From contig NZ_NOXG01000005.1 of NCBI RefSeq assembly GCF_003207955.1, positions 90,408-154,407 of the forward strand: a stretch of DNA of 64,000 nucleotides, read 5' to 3'. This document shows, piece after piece, positions 43,066 through 53,344 of the stretch. The notes under the pieces were generated by a model that made no database searches, had not been told where the DNA came from, and saw only the letters and a list, made by a program, of their open reading frames with translations. This DNA comes from Novacetimonas pomaceti (GTDB taxonomy: Bacteria > Pseudomonadota > Alphaproteobacteria > Acetobacterales > Acetobacteraceae). Every line of letters begins with the position of its first letter. Position 1 is the stretch's first letter. The position numbers and the translations under genes are program-made.

Positions 43066-44185
43066 TGTTCTCCTGCCGCGATCTGGCGCGCGTGGCTTCC
43101 CTGCTTGCCTCGGCGCGCTGATCGTATGCGTCCACTATACGCGCAACCAGCGGGTGACGCACTACGTCACGCGATTCAAACCGTGTCATGGCGATCCCCG
43201 GCAGACCCTCCAGCGTCTCCACAGCCTCACGCAGGCCCGATGTCACGCCGCGTGGAAGGTCGATCTGGCTCAGATCGCCGGTGATGACCATGCGCGTGCC
43301 GGTACCCATGCGGGTAAGGAACATCTTCATCTGGGCCGATGTCGTATTCTGCGCCTCGTCAAGGATGACGAAGCTGTGGGCCAGCGTGCGCCCCCGCATG
43401 AAGGCGAGGGGGGCGACCTCGATCTCGCCCGTCGCCATGCGGCGCATGACCTGATCGCCCGGCATCATGTCATGCAGCGCGTCATAGAGCGGGCGCAGGT
43501 AGGGATCGATCTTGTCCTTCATGTCCCCCGGCAGGAAGCCCAGACGCTCCCCGGCTTCCACGGCAGGGCGCGACAGGACGATGCGGTCCACCTGTCCGGC
43601 CTGCAGCATCGCGACAGCCTGCGCGACGGCGAGATAGGTCTTCCCCGTGCCGGCCGGCCCGATGCCGAACACCATTTCCTGCCGCGCCAGCATGTCCATG
43701 TAACGCGCCTGCCCCGCCGAGCGCGGGGCGATCGCGCCACGGCGCGTCATGATGGTGGGCAGGTCCGCCATGCGGGGGGATGCGGCCTCCTGCCGCGCGA
43801 CGGGGGAAGCTGGGGCCATGAATCTGACATCCTGATGGGAATCCGGGGCGGAAAAAAGCTGGGCCGACATGCGGATGGCGGCGTCCACCTCTCCGCTGTC
43901 GAGGGCATGGCCCGCCTGCAGCCTGCGGTAAAGGGAGGTAAGGGCGGACTGTGTCACCGCCACCCGTTCGGGGCCGCCGGTAATGGCGATCCGGTTGCCC
44001 CGGCATGACAGACGCACCTCGAACCCGCGCTCAAGATGCAGAAGATGACGGTCATGATCCCCGACAAGCTGGGCGAGGAGGATATTGTCATCGAACTGCA
44101 TCGTTACCGTATGCCCCCCGGACGGGTGGGGCATGCCGGTAACGGAAGAAGACCGGCCGTCCTCGGGACGGCGGGACGGGATCAT
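43049..44185 (-). CDS. PhoH-like ATPase (YbeZ)
   Basis: A cytoplasmic P-loop ATPase of about 378 residues related to PhoH. Walker A is GPAGTGKT and the following LSRPAVEAGERLGFLPGD is highly conserved in the family; Walker B is FVILDEAQNT. YbeZ partners YbeY in ribosome maturation, which fits the adjacent genes. The start is uncertain: the ATG at 44185 is used; a TTG at 44206 overlapping the miaB stop would add seven residues, and later ATG codons exist. Confidence 0.94.
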   Translation of the reverse strand: MIPSRRPEDGRSSSVTGMPHPSGGHTVTMQFDDNILLAQLVGDHDRHLLHLERGFEVRLSCRGNRIAITGGPERVAVTQSALTSLYRRLQAGHALDSGEVDAAIRMSAQLFSAPDSHQDVRFMAPASPVARQEAASPRMADLPTIMTRRGAIAPRSAGQARYMDMLARQEMVFGIGPAGTGKTYLAVAQAVAMLQAGQVDRIVLSRPAVEAGERLGFLPGDMKDKIDPYLRPLYDALHDMMPGDQVMRRMATGEIEVAPLAFMRGRTLAHSFVILDEAQNTTSAQMKMFLTRMGTGTRMVITGDLSQIDLPRGVTSGLREAVETLEGLPGIAMTRFESRDVVRHPLVARIVDAYDQRAEASREATRARSRQENNGTAK

Positions 44186-44202
44186 GGATGCCGCATGTTC
44201 TC

Positions 44203-45606
44203 TCAAGCCTTGCCTGTCTCCCCTGTCAGAACACCACCGAGCGAGTTGGTGTAGAGCTTCACGATATCGACTTCCGCCACCTGACCGATCAGGCTGTCGG
44301 GACCATCGACATGCACTGCCTGCAGATACGGGCTTTTTCCCGAAACCTGTCCCGGCTTGCGACCCCGGCCGGTGAACAGGACGGACACGCGCTGTCCCAC
44401 CGTCGCCGCGTTGAAGGCATCCTGCTGTTCACGCAGCAGCGCCTGAAGTTTCTGCAACCGCGCGTCCTTGACCTCCTCGGGCACCTGTCCGCCCGCGCCC
44501 GACGCCGGGGTTCCGGGCCGGGGGGAATATTTGAACGAGTATGCCTGAGCAAAGCCCACGTCGCGGATCAGTTGCATCGTCTGTTCAAAATCATCCTCGG
44601 TTTCGCCCGGATGGCCGACGATGAAATCCGATGACAGGGCAAGGTCGGGTCGCGCCGCGCGCAGGCGCATCACCAGGTCACGGTATTCCTGCGCGGTATG
44701 TCCCCGGTTCATCGCCGCCAGCACCCGGTCCGACCCGGACTGCACCGGCAGGTGCAGGAACGGCATCAGGGCAGGCTGGTCGCCATGCGCCGCGATGAGG
44801 TCGCCTTCCATGTCGCGCGGATGCGATGTCGTGTAACGGATGCGTTCGACCCCGATCCCGTCAGCCAGTTCCGCCGTCAGGCGCGCCAGCCCCCAGATCG
44901 CGCCATCCGGTCCCTCGCCATGATAGGCGTTGACGTTCTGCCCCAGAAGCGTGATTTCCTTCACGCCATGCGCCACAAGCCTGCGCGCCTCCTCCAGCAC
45001 GGCGGCCACGGGACGGCTGGCTTCCGCCCCACGGGTATAGGGCACGACGCAGAAGGAACAGAACTTGTCGCATCCTTCCTGAATGGTCAGGAAGGCGGCC
45101 CCTCCGGCCGGGACCTCGCGCTCGGGCGGCAGGAAGTCGAATTTCTGCTCCACAGGGAAATCCGTCTCGATGACGGCCCCTGCGGCGCGGGCGGCGCGGG
45201 CGACCATTTCGGGCAGGCGATGATAGGTCTGCGGCCCCAGCACGATGTCGACATACGGCGCGCGGGCCAGTATCTCCCGCCCCTCCGCCTGCGCCACGCA
45301 TCCCGCGACGGCCAGGACGGTGTTGTGCCCGGCCTGCGCGCGCGCTTCCTTGACCAGACGCAGCCGGCCGAGTTCGGAAAACACCTTTTCCGCCGCGCGG
45401 TCGCGGATATGACATGTATTGAGGATGATCATGTCGGCGTCGTCGGGCGCGTCCACCGCCTTGTACCCAAGCGGACGCAGCACGTCGGTCATGCGCGCGC
45501 TGTCATAGACGTTCATCTGACAGCCCCATGTAATGACATGCAGCCCGCGTGCCTGTTTACCGGACTGCGCGCTGGGAACGCATGGAAGGGGGGACATCTC
45601 ATTCAC
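44203..45606 (-). CDS. miaB: tRNA-2-methylthio-N6-dimethylallyladenosine synthase
   Basis: A radical-SAM methylthiotransferase that modifies A37 of tRNAs reading UNN codons. The N-terminal domain has cluster cysteines in TWGCQMN, NTCHIRD and AGCVAQ; the radical SAM motif is CDKFCSFC (C-x3-C-x2-C); a TRAM domain ends the protein. I use the GTG at 45606, 10 bases after AAGGA (467 residues); the frame runs to a GTG at 45699 with no ribosome binding site. It heads the miaB-phoH-ybeY-corC operon, in which the neighbours overlap or nearly touch. Confidence 0.95.
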   Translation of the reverse strand: MNEMSPLPCVPSAQSGKQARGLHVITWGCQMNVYDSARMTDVLRPLGYKAVDAPDDADMIILNTCHIRDRAAEKVFSELGRLRLVKEARAQAGHNTVLAVAGCVAQAEGREILARAPYVDIVLGPQTYHRLPEMVARAARAAGAVIETDFPVEQKFDFLPPEREVPAGGAAFLTIQEGCDKFCSFCVVPYTRGAEASRPVAAVLEEARRLVAHGVKEITLLGQNVNAYHGEGPDGAIWGLARLTAELADGIGVERIRYTTSHPRDMEGDLIAAHGDQPALMPFLHLPVQSGSDRVLAAMNRGHTAQEYRDLVMRLRAARPDLALSSDFIVGHPGETEDDFEQTMQLIRDVGFAQAYSFKYSPRPGTPASGAGGQVPEEVKDARLQKLQALLREQQDAFNAATVGQRVSVLFTGRGRKPGQVSGKSPYLQAVHVDGPDSLIGQVAEVDIVKLYTNSLGGVLTGETGKA

Positions 45607-46386
45607 GCGAACGGGTTCCTTGACATCGTGCGGGACAATCCCGCGTGGCGGCGCAAACACATCGGGTGTGTCGTGCGGATGGTCAAGACCCGAAACCACA
45701 TGTCATAAAGGATGAAGACCCCATATCGTGACATTATCCCCCGATCAGGACGATCGATCCAAATCTCCCGTCCCGCCAATCATGGCGGATGGGGCAGGGG
45801 ATTTGTCAAGGACGCCGTGCATGCGGCGCACAGATTTCACGGCAATGACGCAAAGGGATGATCAGGGGCGGCGGATCATCACGTTGTGGCCATATTTTCC
45901 CTGTAGCCTGCGGCGGGGTCGAAATGTACCCCAGGGACTGCGGGGACCGGATCGCGCGTCCCGGCCTGACATCCGCCCCCGCATTCAGATGGTCACGGAC
46001 ATGTCGCCACCGACCGGCAGGGGGCATGTTGCAGGCGTCCATTACAAGGCAGGACGTTCCACAGTAACGTCATCATCTGGACACACGATGAATGCCTGAT
46101 GGGGTCATCTGATTGAAAATTCTTCTCCATTCCACTGAAACCCGCCCATAATTCCATAATGTTCCAACGATACCGGCGCGGACCCTGTCGCAACCGGCGA
46201 CCCGGCCGTTACCATCATCCCTCCACGACATGTCCGCAGCCGGCCGCAGGCGAATATGGGTTTGAATATGCATCACGGGAATGGCAGATATCGAAGGGAG
46301 GGGTTCCCTCCATCATCATGAGCAGACTCCATGTCTGAGCGGCATCACGCAGGTGGGCGAATGACAGAACCGAGAACGGGGACAAC
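45607..46386. other. Long intergenic region between miaB and tamA
   Basis: A 780-base gap between divergent genes, the longest in the window. The open frames inside are short, mutually overlapping and unlike any family I know. It must hold promoters for the miaB operon and for tamA-tamB. A GGAGGG/CCCTCC hairpin lies at 46297-46311. A nine-codon ORF (46361-46390, MTEPRTGTT) overlaps the TTG start of tamA. Confidence 0.5.
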
Positions 46387-48375
46387 TTGACGTTTTTTCG
46401 TCATTTTCTGACGACACGGCGTTTCCGGCCTGCGCCGGACGAAACCGGAACTCCGATCTGTGGTTCACTGTGGCGGTCCCATGCACGGCTGTGGGGCATG
46501 GCCCTGACGGTTCTGTGGGCGGGCATGACGGGCGCGCGCGCGGCGGATCCGCAACCCTATGTCACGGTCATCCGTCCCACCGGCAATGCCGACCTTGACG
46601 CCGCCGTGCGGGCTTCGTCCGACCTGCTGGGCCTGCAGAAGACACATACCGTCAGCCCGTTCGCCCTGGTGGGACGCATCCACAATGACTATGCCCGCAT
46701 CCGCAGCGCGCTGGAAAGCTTTGGCTATTACGCGCCGGACATACGCATCCAGGCGGCCATTGCCTCCAAGACCGGCGGGGGGACGCCACAGGACGGGCAC
46801 GATCCCGACCTGCCGGAATGGATGCAGGCCATCCCGGCGGACCAGAAGCTCGAACTGACCATCTCCATCACCAGGGGAACGCAGTTCCATATCGGCGCCA
46901 TAACCCTCAACCCGGCAAAGGGACAGCCGCCTGTGCGGCTGGACGATCATGAAAATGCCGCGCTGGGCATAAAGACGGGCGATCCCGCAATCGCCGCCAA
47001 TATCCTCAGGGCGCAGTCACAGCTGCAGACGACACTGGCGGAAGAGGGTTACGCGCTGGCGGATGTCAGCACGCCGCAGGCCTGGCTTCGCCCGCAGACC
47101 AGGACCATCGACCTTGCCTTTACCATCATGCGCGGGCCGGTCGTCAATCTGGGGGCGTTCGGTTTCGGCGGCCTGCGCCGGACCCATCCCGCCTATGTCG
47201 TGCGGCGCCTGACCATTGCGCCGGGCGAACTGTACCAGCCCTCGCGCATCGAGGCCGCGCGGCAGGGCCTGTCGTCAATGGGGGTGTTTTCCGACGTTCA
47301 GGTGCGCCATGACCAGCACCTTGCCTCTGACGGGACGCTGCCGCTGGATTTCAGCTTCGTTGAATCAAAGCGCCACAGCGTGGGGGTCGAAGGCGGGTAT
47401 TCGACGGATCTTGGCGGTCGCGCCGGCGTGTCGTGGACGCATCGCAACCTGTTTGGCAATGCCGAGCGCCTGCGCCTGACCGCGCTGGTGACGGGGCTGG
47501 GCGGTTCCGCGGAACAGGGGCTGGGCTATGACGTGTATGCGGACCTGATGAAGCCGGATTTCGGGTCGCGCAACCAGAATCTCAGCGCCCGGATCGAATG
47601 GATCCGCCAGCTTCTGTATTCCTATCGCCAGACGGCGCTTCTGGCCCGCGCGGGCGTGGTGCGACGCGTCAGCTCCCACTGGAACGTCGCCTTTGGCGGG
47701 GAGATCGAACAGGAACGCATCGACCAGATGTCGCAGACGAACGACTATTTCATCGCTTCGCTGCCGCTCAGCGCGACCTATGACGGGACTGGCGTCGACA
47801 ACCCGATCACCCCCGCCACGCATGGCGTGCGCATCAACATGAACGTCACGCCTTCGGTGTCGCTGGAACACCGGACGTCCTTCTTCGCGATCATGCAGGC
47901 CACGATTTCCACCTATTTCGACCTGAAGCATCTGGGGCTGTCGCGGCCGGGACGCAGCGTTTTCGCCGTGCGCGGGACGATCGGCAACGTGGAAGGGGCG
48001 TCGACCTTCGACATCCCGCCCGACCAGCGGCTGTATGCCGGTGGCAGCGCGACGGTGCGCGGTTACCGTTACCAGGGGGTGGGGCCGCAGTTCCCCCACA
48101 GCCGCTATGCCATTGGCGGGACGTCCATGGATGCCGGCTCCCTTGAATACCGTCAGCGCATCTTGCAGAAATTCGGGGCTGTCGGCTTTATCGACGTGGG
48201 ACAGGTCGCGGACGGCAGCACGCCGTTCAAGGGCACGCTGCGCGCAGGCGCGGGGGCGGGGGCACGCTATTACACGCCCATCGGCCCGGTACGCCTTGAC
48301 ATCGCCGTCCCGCTGAACCGTCCGCCCCGTGGCGACAAATGGGAGCTGTATGTCGGGCTGGGAGAAACGTTCTGA
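46387..48375 (+). CDS. tamA: Outer membrane translocation and assembly protein TamA
   Basis: A 662-residue Omp85-family protein that with TamB helps insert proteins or move lipids at the outer membrane. POTRA-like domains fill about residues 50-300; the 16-strand barrel (surface antigen D15 domain) fills the rest, ending in a terminal Phe (VGLGETF) as expected for barrel insertion. A VRGYRYQG motif near residue 560 is the conserved VRGY/F loop of Omp85 proteins. The start is a TTG at 46387; an ATG at 46498 would leave a very short signal. The predicted signal ends ARAA near residue 52. The stop overlaps tamB (TGATG). Confidence 0.94.
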   Translation: MTFFRHFLTTRRFRPAPDETGTPICGSLWRSHARLWGMALTVLWAGMTGARAADPQPYVTVIRPTGNADLDAAVRASSDLLGLQKTHTVSPFALVGRIHNDYARIRSALESFGYYAPDIRIQAAIASKTGGGTPQDGHDPDLPEWMQAIPADQKLELTISITRGTQFHIGAITLNPAKGQPPVRLDDHENAALGIKTGDPAIAANILRAQSQLQTTLAEEGYALADVSTPQAWLRPQTRTIDLAFTIMRGPVVNLGAFGFGGLRRTHPAYVVRRLTIAPGELYQPSRIEAARQGLSSMGVFSDVQVRHDQHLASDGTLPLDFSFVESKRHSVGVEGGYSTDLGGRAGVSWTHRNLFGNAERLRLTALVTGLGGSAEQGLGYDVYADLMKPDFGSRNQNLSARIEWIRQLLYSYRQTALLARAGVVRRVSSHWNVAFGGEIEQERIDQMSQTNDYFIASLPLSATYDGTGVDNPITPATHGVRINMNVTPSVSLEHRTSFFAIMQATISTYFDLKHLGLSRPGRSVFAVRGTIGNVEGASTFDIPPDQRLYAGGSATVRGYRYQGVGPQFPHSRYAIGGTSMDAGSLEYRQRILQKFGAVGFIDVGQVADGSTPFKGTLRAGAGAGARYYTPIGPVRLDIAVPLNRPPRGDKWELYVGLGETF

Positions 48376-51300
48376 TGAGCGATGAGCACAAGCCTGTCCG
48401 GACCTTCACCATGCGCGCGGTGCTGAAAATCGCGGGGCTGGTCATCGCAGTGCCGACAGGACTGGTGGTGCTGGCGGTTGCCCTGATCCTGGTGGGGGCC
48501 AATACCGGCATGGGCCGCCATGAAATCGAACGTCGCCTGCCCGGACTTACGGGGGGCAGCGTCCGGCTATCCGGGCTGTCGGGCCGGTTTCCCGACGCCC
48601 TGCGCATCGCGCATCTGGAACTCGACGACTATCGCGGCACATGGCTTGCGATCGACAATCTGGCGCTGGACTGGTCCCCCACGCGGCTGCTCCTGCGCCG
48701 GGCGGTGGTCGATGACATCTCCATCGCGCATCTCTCCATCCCGAGGCTGAGCGAGGAAGACCCCGCGCATCCTTCGCCGCCGTCCCGGCCGGGCAATGAC
48801 AACCTCCATATCGGGGTTGATATCCGCCACGCCCATATCGCGCGCATCGACGTCGGCGCGCCGCTTGCACGCGTCCCATCGACATTCAGCCTGGATGGCC
48901 ATGCCCGGCTGGCGGATATCGCCCCGGTCCTTGACGGCATCTCGGTCGCCACGCTGCCCTCGGCCGACATCGACCTTTCGGTCCGGCGCCTGGATCATCC
49001 GGGGCTGCTGTCGGTGCGCACCCGTCTGGATACCGGGACGCTTGCGCTGGACCTGCACGCGCATGAGGAACGCGAAGGCTTCCTGACCACGCTGAGCAAC
49101 CTGCCCATGCTGGCGCCGCTGGACCTCGACCTGAGCATGAGCGGCCCGCGCGACCGCAGCAACCTTGTCTTTGCCATGCAGGCAGGCGCGGCGCAGGCCC
49201 ATATCAGGGGACAGGTCGGCCTGATCCATCATGCGATGCACCTGAACGCCACGCTGGATGCGCCTGCGATGATGCTGGGACCGGACACGGGATGGCAGTC
49301 CATCGCCCTGCGGACCGATCTGGGCGGAACGCTGGAACGCCCCACGGGCCGGGGCAGCCTTGATATCGGGCAGCTGAATCAGGGGGCGATCGGATTCAAT
49401 ACGCTGCATGCCACCTTTAGCGGCCTGACGGGGCAGACGGCGCAGGATGCCGTGAACGTGCATGCGGACATTGACGGACTGCGCATACCCGGCGCGCATC
49501 CCACCATATTCGCGGCACGGCCCGTGTCGATCGATCTGGCATGGCATCCCGATGCGCAGGGATCACCTGCGGATATCACGCTGAATCACGACCTGCTGCG
49601 CATCAGGGGCAGCATCCGCACCGCCATCCCCCGGCGCGGAACGCTGGCGATCGACCTGCCTGACCTCTCCCCCCTTGCGGGGCTTGCCTCGACCACGCTG
49701 GATGGGAACGCGCATCTGCAGACGGACTTTGACGTGCCCGGCGCCAGAATGCCCGGCCATGCCGCGCTGGATGGTCAGGTATCGATCACGGGCGGGCAGC
49801 CTCAGGCGGTCGGCCTGATCGGCAGGGAAGGCCACCTGCAGGTCATGGCCGACCTGTCGCCTGCGGATGCCGCCCCACGCAGCGTGCATGTAAGAACCCT
49901 GAAGATAGATGGTCATGCGCTCCATCTGGATGCGGGCGACGGGACGATCACCCTGGCATCGCCGACACAGCTCGACCTGCGGGCCCGGCTCATGCTTGAT
50001 GACCTTCAGAAACTTGCCCCCTCCCTGCGGGGGCAGAGCGACATGACCCTGACGGCCACGGGGCCTGTCGATGACCTTGCCGCCGTCCTGCACGCGGAAA
50101 CGCAGATCGGGACACCCCAGATCCAGCCCGCGGGACACCTGACGACAGACCTGAATTTCCGGCACCTGCCTGCAGTAAGGGAAGGGGAGGCCAAGATAAC
50201 GGGGACGCTGGACCACGCGCCGGTCGCCCTTGACGCCGCCCTTGCGACCGGCACGGACGAGGTGCGCCACCTGCGTCTGGCGCAGCTTTCATGGAAAAGC
50301 CTGTCGGGGCAGGCGGACATGTCCCTGCCAAAGGGACATCTGGTGCCATCGGGCACGATGGACGTGCGCATGGCACGGCTGGCGGACTGGCGTGACCTGC
50401 TGGGACACAGCATCACGGGATATGTCACGACTGGCATCCATACCAGCGCGCGGACCGATCAGGCCCCCCCGATCGTATCGGTGAAGCTGGATGGCGCCAT
50501 CGGATCGCCCTGGGCGAATATCCGTCGCCTGACGCTGGGCGGCACCGTCAGGGACCCGGTGGATGCCCCGCATCCCGATCTGGACCTGGTGGTGGATGAT
50601 GCCGACATATCCGACATCCACGCCAACGCCCATGTGACGGCCAGGGGGCCGCTGAATGCGCTGCTGGTCAGCGCGACATCGCGCCTGTCCACGAAACAGG
50701 TCGGCCCCGCCGCCCTTGATACCGCGATGCTGCTGGATGTGCCGGAACACAAGGTCACGGCCCGCACCCTGCTTGCCGAAGCACGGGGGGAACGGCTGCA
50801 GCTGCTGGGGCCCGCCACCATCAGTTATGGCGCGACGATGGGCGTCGACCATCTGCGCGCGACATTCTCCGCGCCACAGGGACAGGCCGCGGGCATTGAT
50901 ATCGCAGGCGGCATCAGGCCAGCGCTGGACCTGAAGGCTGATATCACGCACGTAACTCCGTCCCTGCTGCGCCCCTTCATGCCCACATTGCGCGCTGATG
51001 GCGAAATCTCCGCGCAGGCACGCCTGACCGGGACGCTGGCGCGTCCGGGGGGGCGCATCTCGCTTCGGGCGGATGGCCTGAAATACCATACGGATTATAC
51101 GTCTTCCCTGGCGGCCGCCAACCTGGACGCCACTGCGATCCTGAATGGCGCGCAGGCCCAGATCGATGCCAGCCTGAATGCCGGCCGCCAGATCAGCCTG
51201 ACGCTGAAGGGAAGCGCCCCGACAAACATGAACGGGGCGCTGGCGCTGCATTCTGGTGGCGTAATGGATCTGGCGGCGGCCAATGCCTATCTGGGGGCGC

Positions 51301-52565
51301 AGGCACGTCAGGCGGGGGGACAGCTGCGGATGAACGTGGACGTGCGCGGCACGCCACGCAGCCCCCTTGTCACAGGCACGCTCGACCTTGCGGACGGCAC
51401 GTTCCATGACTACGCGCAGGGGATCCAGCTTTCCGACATAAAGGGAAGCGTGCTGGCGCAGGGCAGTCGCCTTGTCATACAGTCACTCGGCGCGAATGCG
51501 GGCAAAGGCACCATTACGGCGGCCGGCTCCTACGGCCTGCTGGAACCCGGGCAGCCCCTTGACCTGACGATCACGGCCAAAAATGCCCGCCCCCTGGCAA
51601 GCGACCTCATTACCGCGACGCTGGATACGAACCTCAGCATAAAGGGGCAGCTGGCCTCGCGCATCAATGTGGCCGGGGGCATCAACCTGTCGCGCGTGGA
51701 TGTCAATATTCCGGATTCACTGCCCACGTCGGTCGCGCATCTGAATGTCATCCGCCCGACCGACATCTCGACCGTCGCGCAGCCCCATGAATCCCCGCTG
51801 GTTGTGGGGCTGAATCTGGATGTCCGTTCACCGGGACAGTTCTTCGTGCGTGGACACGGCCTGAATACGGAGATGCACGGTCACCTGCAGGTGGGCGGCA
51901 CAAGCGATACCCCCCTGATCACCGGGGCATTCGCCATGACGCGGGGGAGCTTCGCACTGGGCGGGTTCTCGCTCAATTTCAGCAAGGGCAACGTGGGCTT
52001 CGACGGAATCGGCGTAACGCACAGCATCGACCCCAGCCTTGATTTCGTCGCGGAACGCAGTACGAACGAAGGGGTCGCGCGCCTCAATGTCGGAGGATAT
52101 GCCAGCGCGCCGAAAATCACCTTTTCCTCCACCCCGCCACTGTCACAGGACCAGATACTGGCGATCCTGCTGTTCGGGACCGATTCACAGTCGCTGTCCG
52201 CCACGCAGATGGCGCAGGTCGCCTCTGCCATCGCCACGATCAGCGGCGGCTCGGCCTTTGACCCGCTGGGCATTGTCCGAAAGACGCTGCATCTCGACCG
52301 TCTTCAGATGAGCAGTTCGTCCAACGGTTCGGGCGGCAATGACACCGGCAGCATCGAGGCCGGGAAGTACGTCATGCGCGGGGTCTATGTCGGGGCCAAG
52401 CAGGCGACCTCCGGCTCGGGAACGCAGGCACAGGTGCAGGTGGACCTTACCAAACGGCTCAAGTTGAATACCACGGTGGGAACGGGGGGGAATGTCACCG
52501 GCTTCACCACGCCTGAAAATGACCCCGGCAGCAGCATCGGCCTTCTTTACCAGTTCAATTACTGA
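48375..52565 (+). CDS. tamB: Translocation and assembly module protein TamB
   Basis: A 1396-residue AsmA-like bridge protein spanning the periplasm. An N-terminal membrane anchor (residues about 15-40) is followed by long beta-rich repeats forming a hydrophobic groove, and the C-terminal DUF490 domain (from about residue 1060) ends in LLYQFNY. It partners TamA. The start ATG overlaps the tamA TGA by one base, so translation is coupled. A longer frame begins at 48339 inside tamA but lacks family support. Confidence 0.94.
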   Translation: MSDEHKPVRTFTMRAVLKIAGLVIAVPTGLVVLAVALILVGANTGMGRHEIERRLPGLTGGSVRLSGLSGRFPDALRIAHLELDDYRGTWLAIDNLALDWSPTRLLLRRAVVDDISIAHLSIPRLSEEDPAHPSPPSRPGNDNLHIGVDIRHAHIARIDVGAPLARVPSTFSLDGHARLADIAPVLDGISVATLPSADIDLSVRRLDHPGLLSVRTRLDTGTLALDLHAHEEREGFLTTLSNLPMLAPLDLDLSMSGPRDRSNLVFAMQAGAAQAHIRGQVGLIHHAMHLNATLDAPAMMLGPDTGWQSIALRTDLGGTLERPTGRGSLDIGQLNQGAIGFNTLHATFSGLTGQTAQDAVNVHADIDGLRIPGAHPTIFAARPVSIDLAWHPDAQGSPADITLNHDLLRIRGSIRTAIPRRGTLAIDLPDLSPLAGLASTTLDGNAHLQTDFDVPGARMPGHAALDGQVSITGGQPQAVGLIGREGHLQVMADLSPADAAPRSVHVRTLKIDGHALHLDAGDGTITLASPTQLDLRARLMLDDLQKLAPSLRGQSDMTLTATGPVDDLAAVLHAETQIGTPQIQPAGHLTTDLNFRHLPAVREGEAKITGTLDHAPVALDAALATGTDEVRHLRLAQLSWKSLSGQADMSLPKGHLVPSGTMDVRMARLADWRDLLGHSITGYVTTGIHTSARTDQAPPIVSVKLDGAIGSPWANIRRLTLGGTVRDPVDAPHPDLDLVVDDADISDIHANAHVTARGPLNALLVSATSRLSTKQVGPAALDTAMLLDVPEHKVTARTLLAEARGERLQLLGPATISYGATMGVDHLRATFSAPQGQAAGIDIAGGIRPALDLKADITHVTPSLLRPFMPTLRADGEISAQARLTGTLARPGGRISLRADGLKYHTDYTSSLAAANLDATAILNGAQAQIDASLNAGRQISLTLKGSAPTNMNGALALHSGGVMDLAAANAYLGAQARQAGGQLRMNVDVRGTPRSPLVTGTLDLADGTFHDYAQGIQLSDIKGSVLAQGSRLVIQSLGANAGKGTITAAGSYGLLEPGQPLDLTITAKNARPLASDLITATLDTNLSIKGQLASRINVAGGINLSRVDVNIPDSLPTSVAHLNVIRPTDISTVAQPHESPLVVGLNLDVRSPGQFFVRGHGLNTEMHGHLQVGGTSDTPLITGAFAMTRGSFALGGFSLNFSKGNVGFDGIGVTHSIDPSLDFVAERSTNEGVARLNVGGYASAPKITFSSTPPLSQDQILAILLFGTDSQSLSATQMAQVASAIATISGGSAFDPLGIVRKTLHLDRLQMSSSSNGSGGNDTGSIEAGKYVMRGVYVGAKQATSGSGTQAQVQVDLTKRLKLNTTVGTGGNVTGFTTPENDPGSSIGLLYQFNY

Positions 52566-52611
52566 GAAAACCTGCTGCCCGGCACGTTCCCCGTCGCCAG
52601 CGCATGAAAAA

Positions 52612-52638
52612 GCCTGCCGGAATGTCATTCCGGCAGGC
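52612..52638 (-). terminator. Intrinsic terminator for carD
   Basis: GCCTGCCGGAAT (52612-52623) pairs perfectly with ATTCCGGCAGGC (52627-52638), loop GTC. On the minus strand it is followed by TTTTT, so it terminates carD; on the plus strand it may also limit tamB read-through. Confidence 0.85.
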
Positions 52639-52673
52639 GTGGGGTTCTGGTCCGGGAATGGCCCGAAACGGGG

Positions 52674-53270
52674 TCAGGCGGCCTTCATGACGGCCGTCAG
52701 CGTTTCCAGGACGGCCGCGGGCTCCTTGCCCTCCAGCACGGCGACTTCCGCCACGAAACGTTCCTGCGCGGCCTCAAACAGCTTGCGTTCGCTGAAGCTG
52801 CCATCCAGGCTGTCGACATTGCGGCGCAGGTCACGCAGCACCTCCGCGATCTGGACCAGATCACCGGAATTGATCTTCTCCTGATAGGCGACGGCGCGGC
52901 GTGCCCACATGCCACGGCTGACATGCGGCTTGCCCTTGATGATCGCCATGGCCTTGTCCACGATCTCGCGCGAGACGATCTTGCGCAGCCCGGACTTGCG
53001 CGCCTTCGACAGGGGAATGCGCAGGGTCATCTGGTTGCCCGGAAACGAAATCTGGATCATCTCCAGCTTCGTGCCCGCGATTTCGTCAATGCCGATCCGG
53101 TCAACCCGTCCCACGCCATGCGCCGCATAGACGATGGCGTCACCTTCGCGGAACGGATCCTCGTCCTTTTCCGGCTTGCTGCTTTTGGCTTCGGCTGCGG
53201 TCACTGCTGCTGCGGTCCGCGCCATTGCATCGGTCACACTGCCCTTCGGGGTCGTTCTGAACATGCTCAT
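52674..53270 (-). CDS. carD: CarD family transcriptional regulator
   Basis: A 198-residue RNA polymerase-binding regulator. The CarD/CdnL N-terminal domain (FREGDAIVYAAHGVGRVD, near residues 40-57) binds the beta subunit; the helical C-terminal part stabilises the promoter complex at rRNA and housekeeping promoters. A Lys/Ala/Glu-rich N-terminal extension of about 38 residues precedes it. The frame is open to 53552, but the ATG at 53270, after AAGAG, fits the family. It is transcribed alone with its own terminator. Confidence 0.93.
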   Translation of the reverse strand: MSMFRTTPKGSVTDAMARTAAAVTAAEAKSSKPEKDEDPFREGDAIVYAAHGVGRVDRIGIDEIAGTKLEMIQISFPGNQMTLRIPLSKARKSGLRKIVSREIVDKAMAIIKGKPHVSRGMWARRAVAYQEKINSGDLVQIAEVLRDLRRNVDSLDGSFSERKLFEAAQERFVAEVAVLEGKEPAAVLETLTAVMKAA

Positions 53271-53344
53271 GACATCTCTTGTAGCACAAATTTCCCCATA
53301 TGTCTTGACCTGATCGAAAGCATCGACGATGCCCGCGCCGGTCT

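Noticed and set aside
45728..46099. 123-codon plus-strand ORF in the miaB-tamA gap
   Set aside because: No ribosome binding site, no membrane or domain features, and biased composition like random GC-rich frames.
46123..46146. Minus-strand TGGG-rich segment resembling MraZ-type repeats
   Set aside because: The spacing of the TGG units is not the regular 10-base period expected, and no mraZ or division gene lies nearby.
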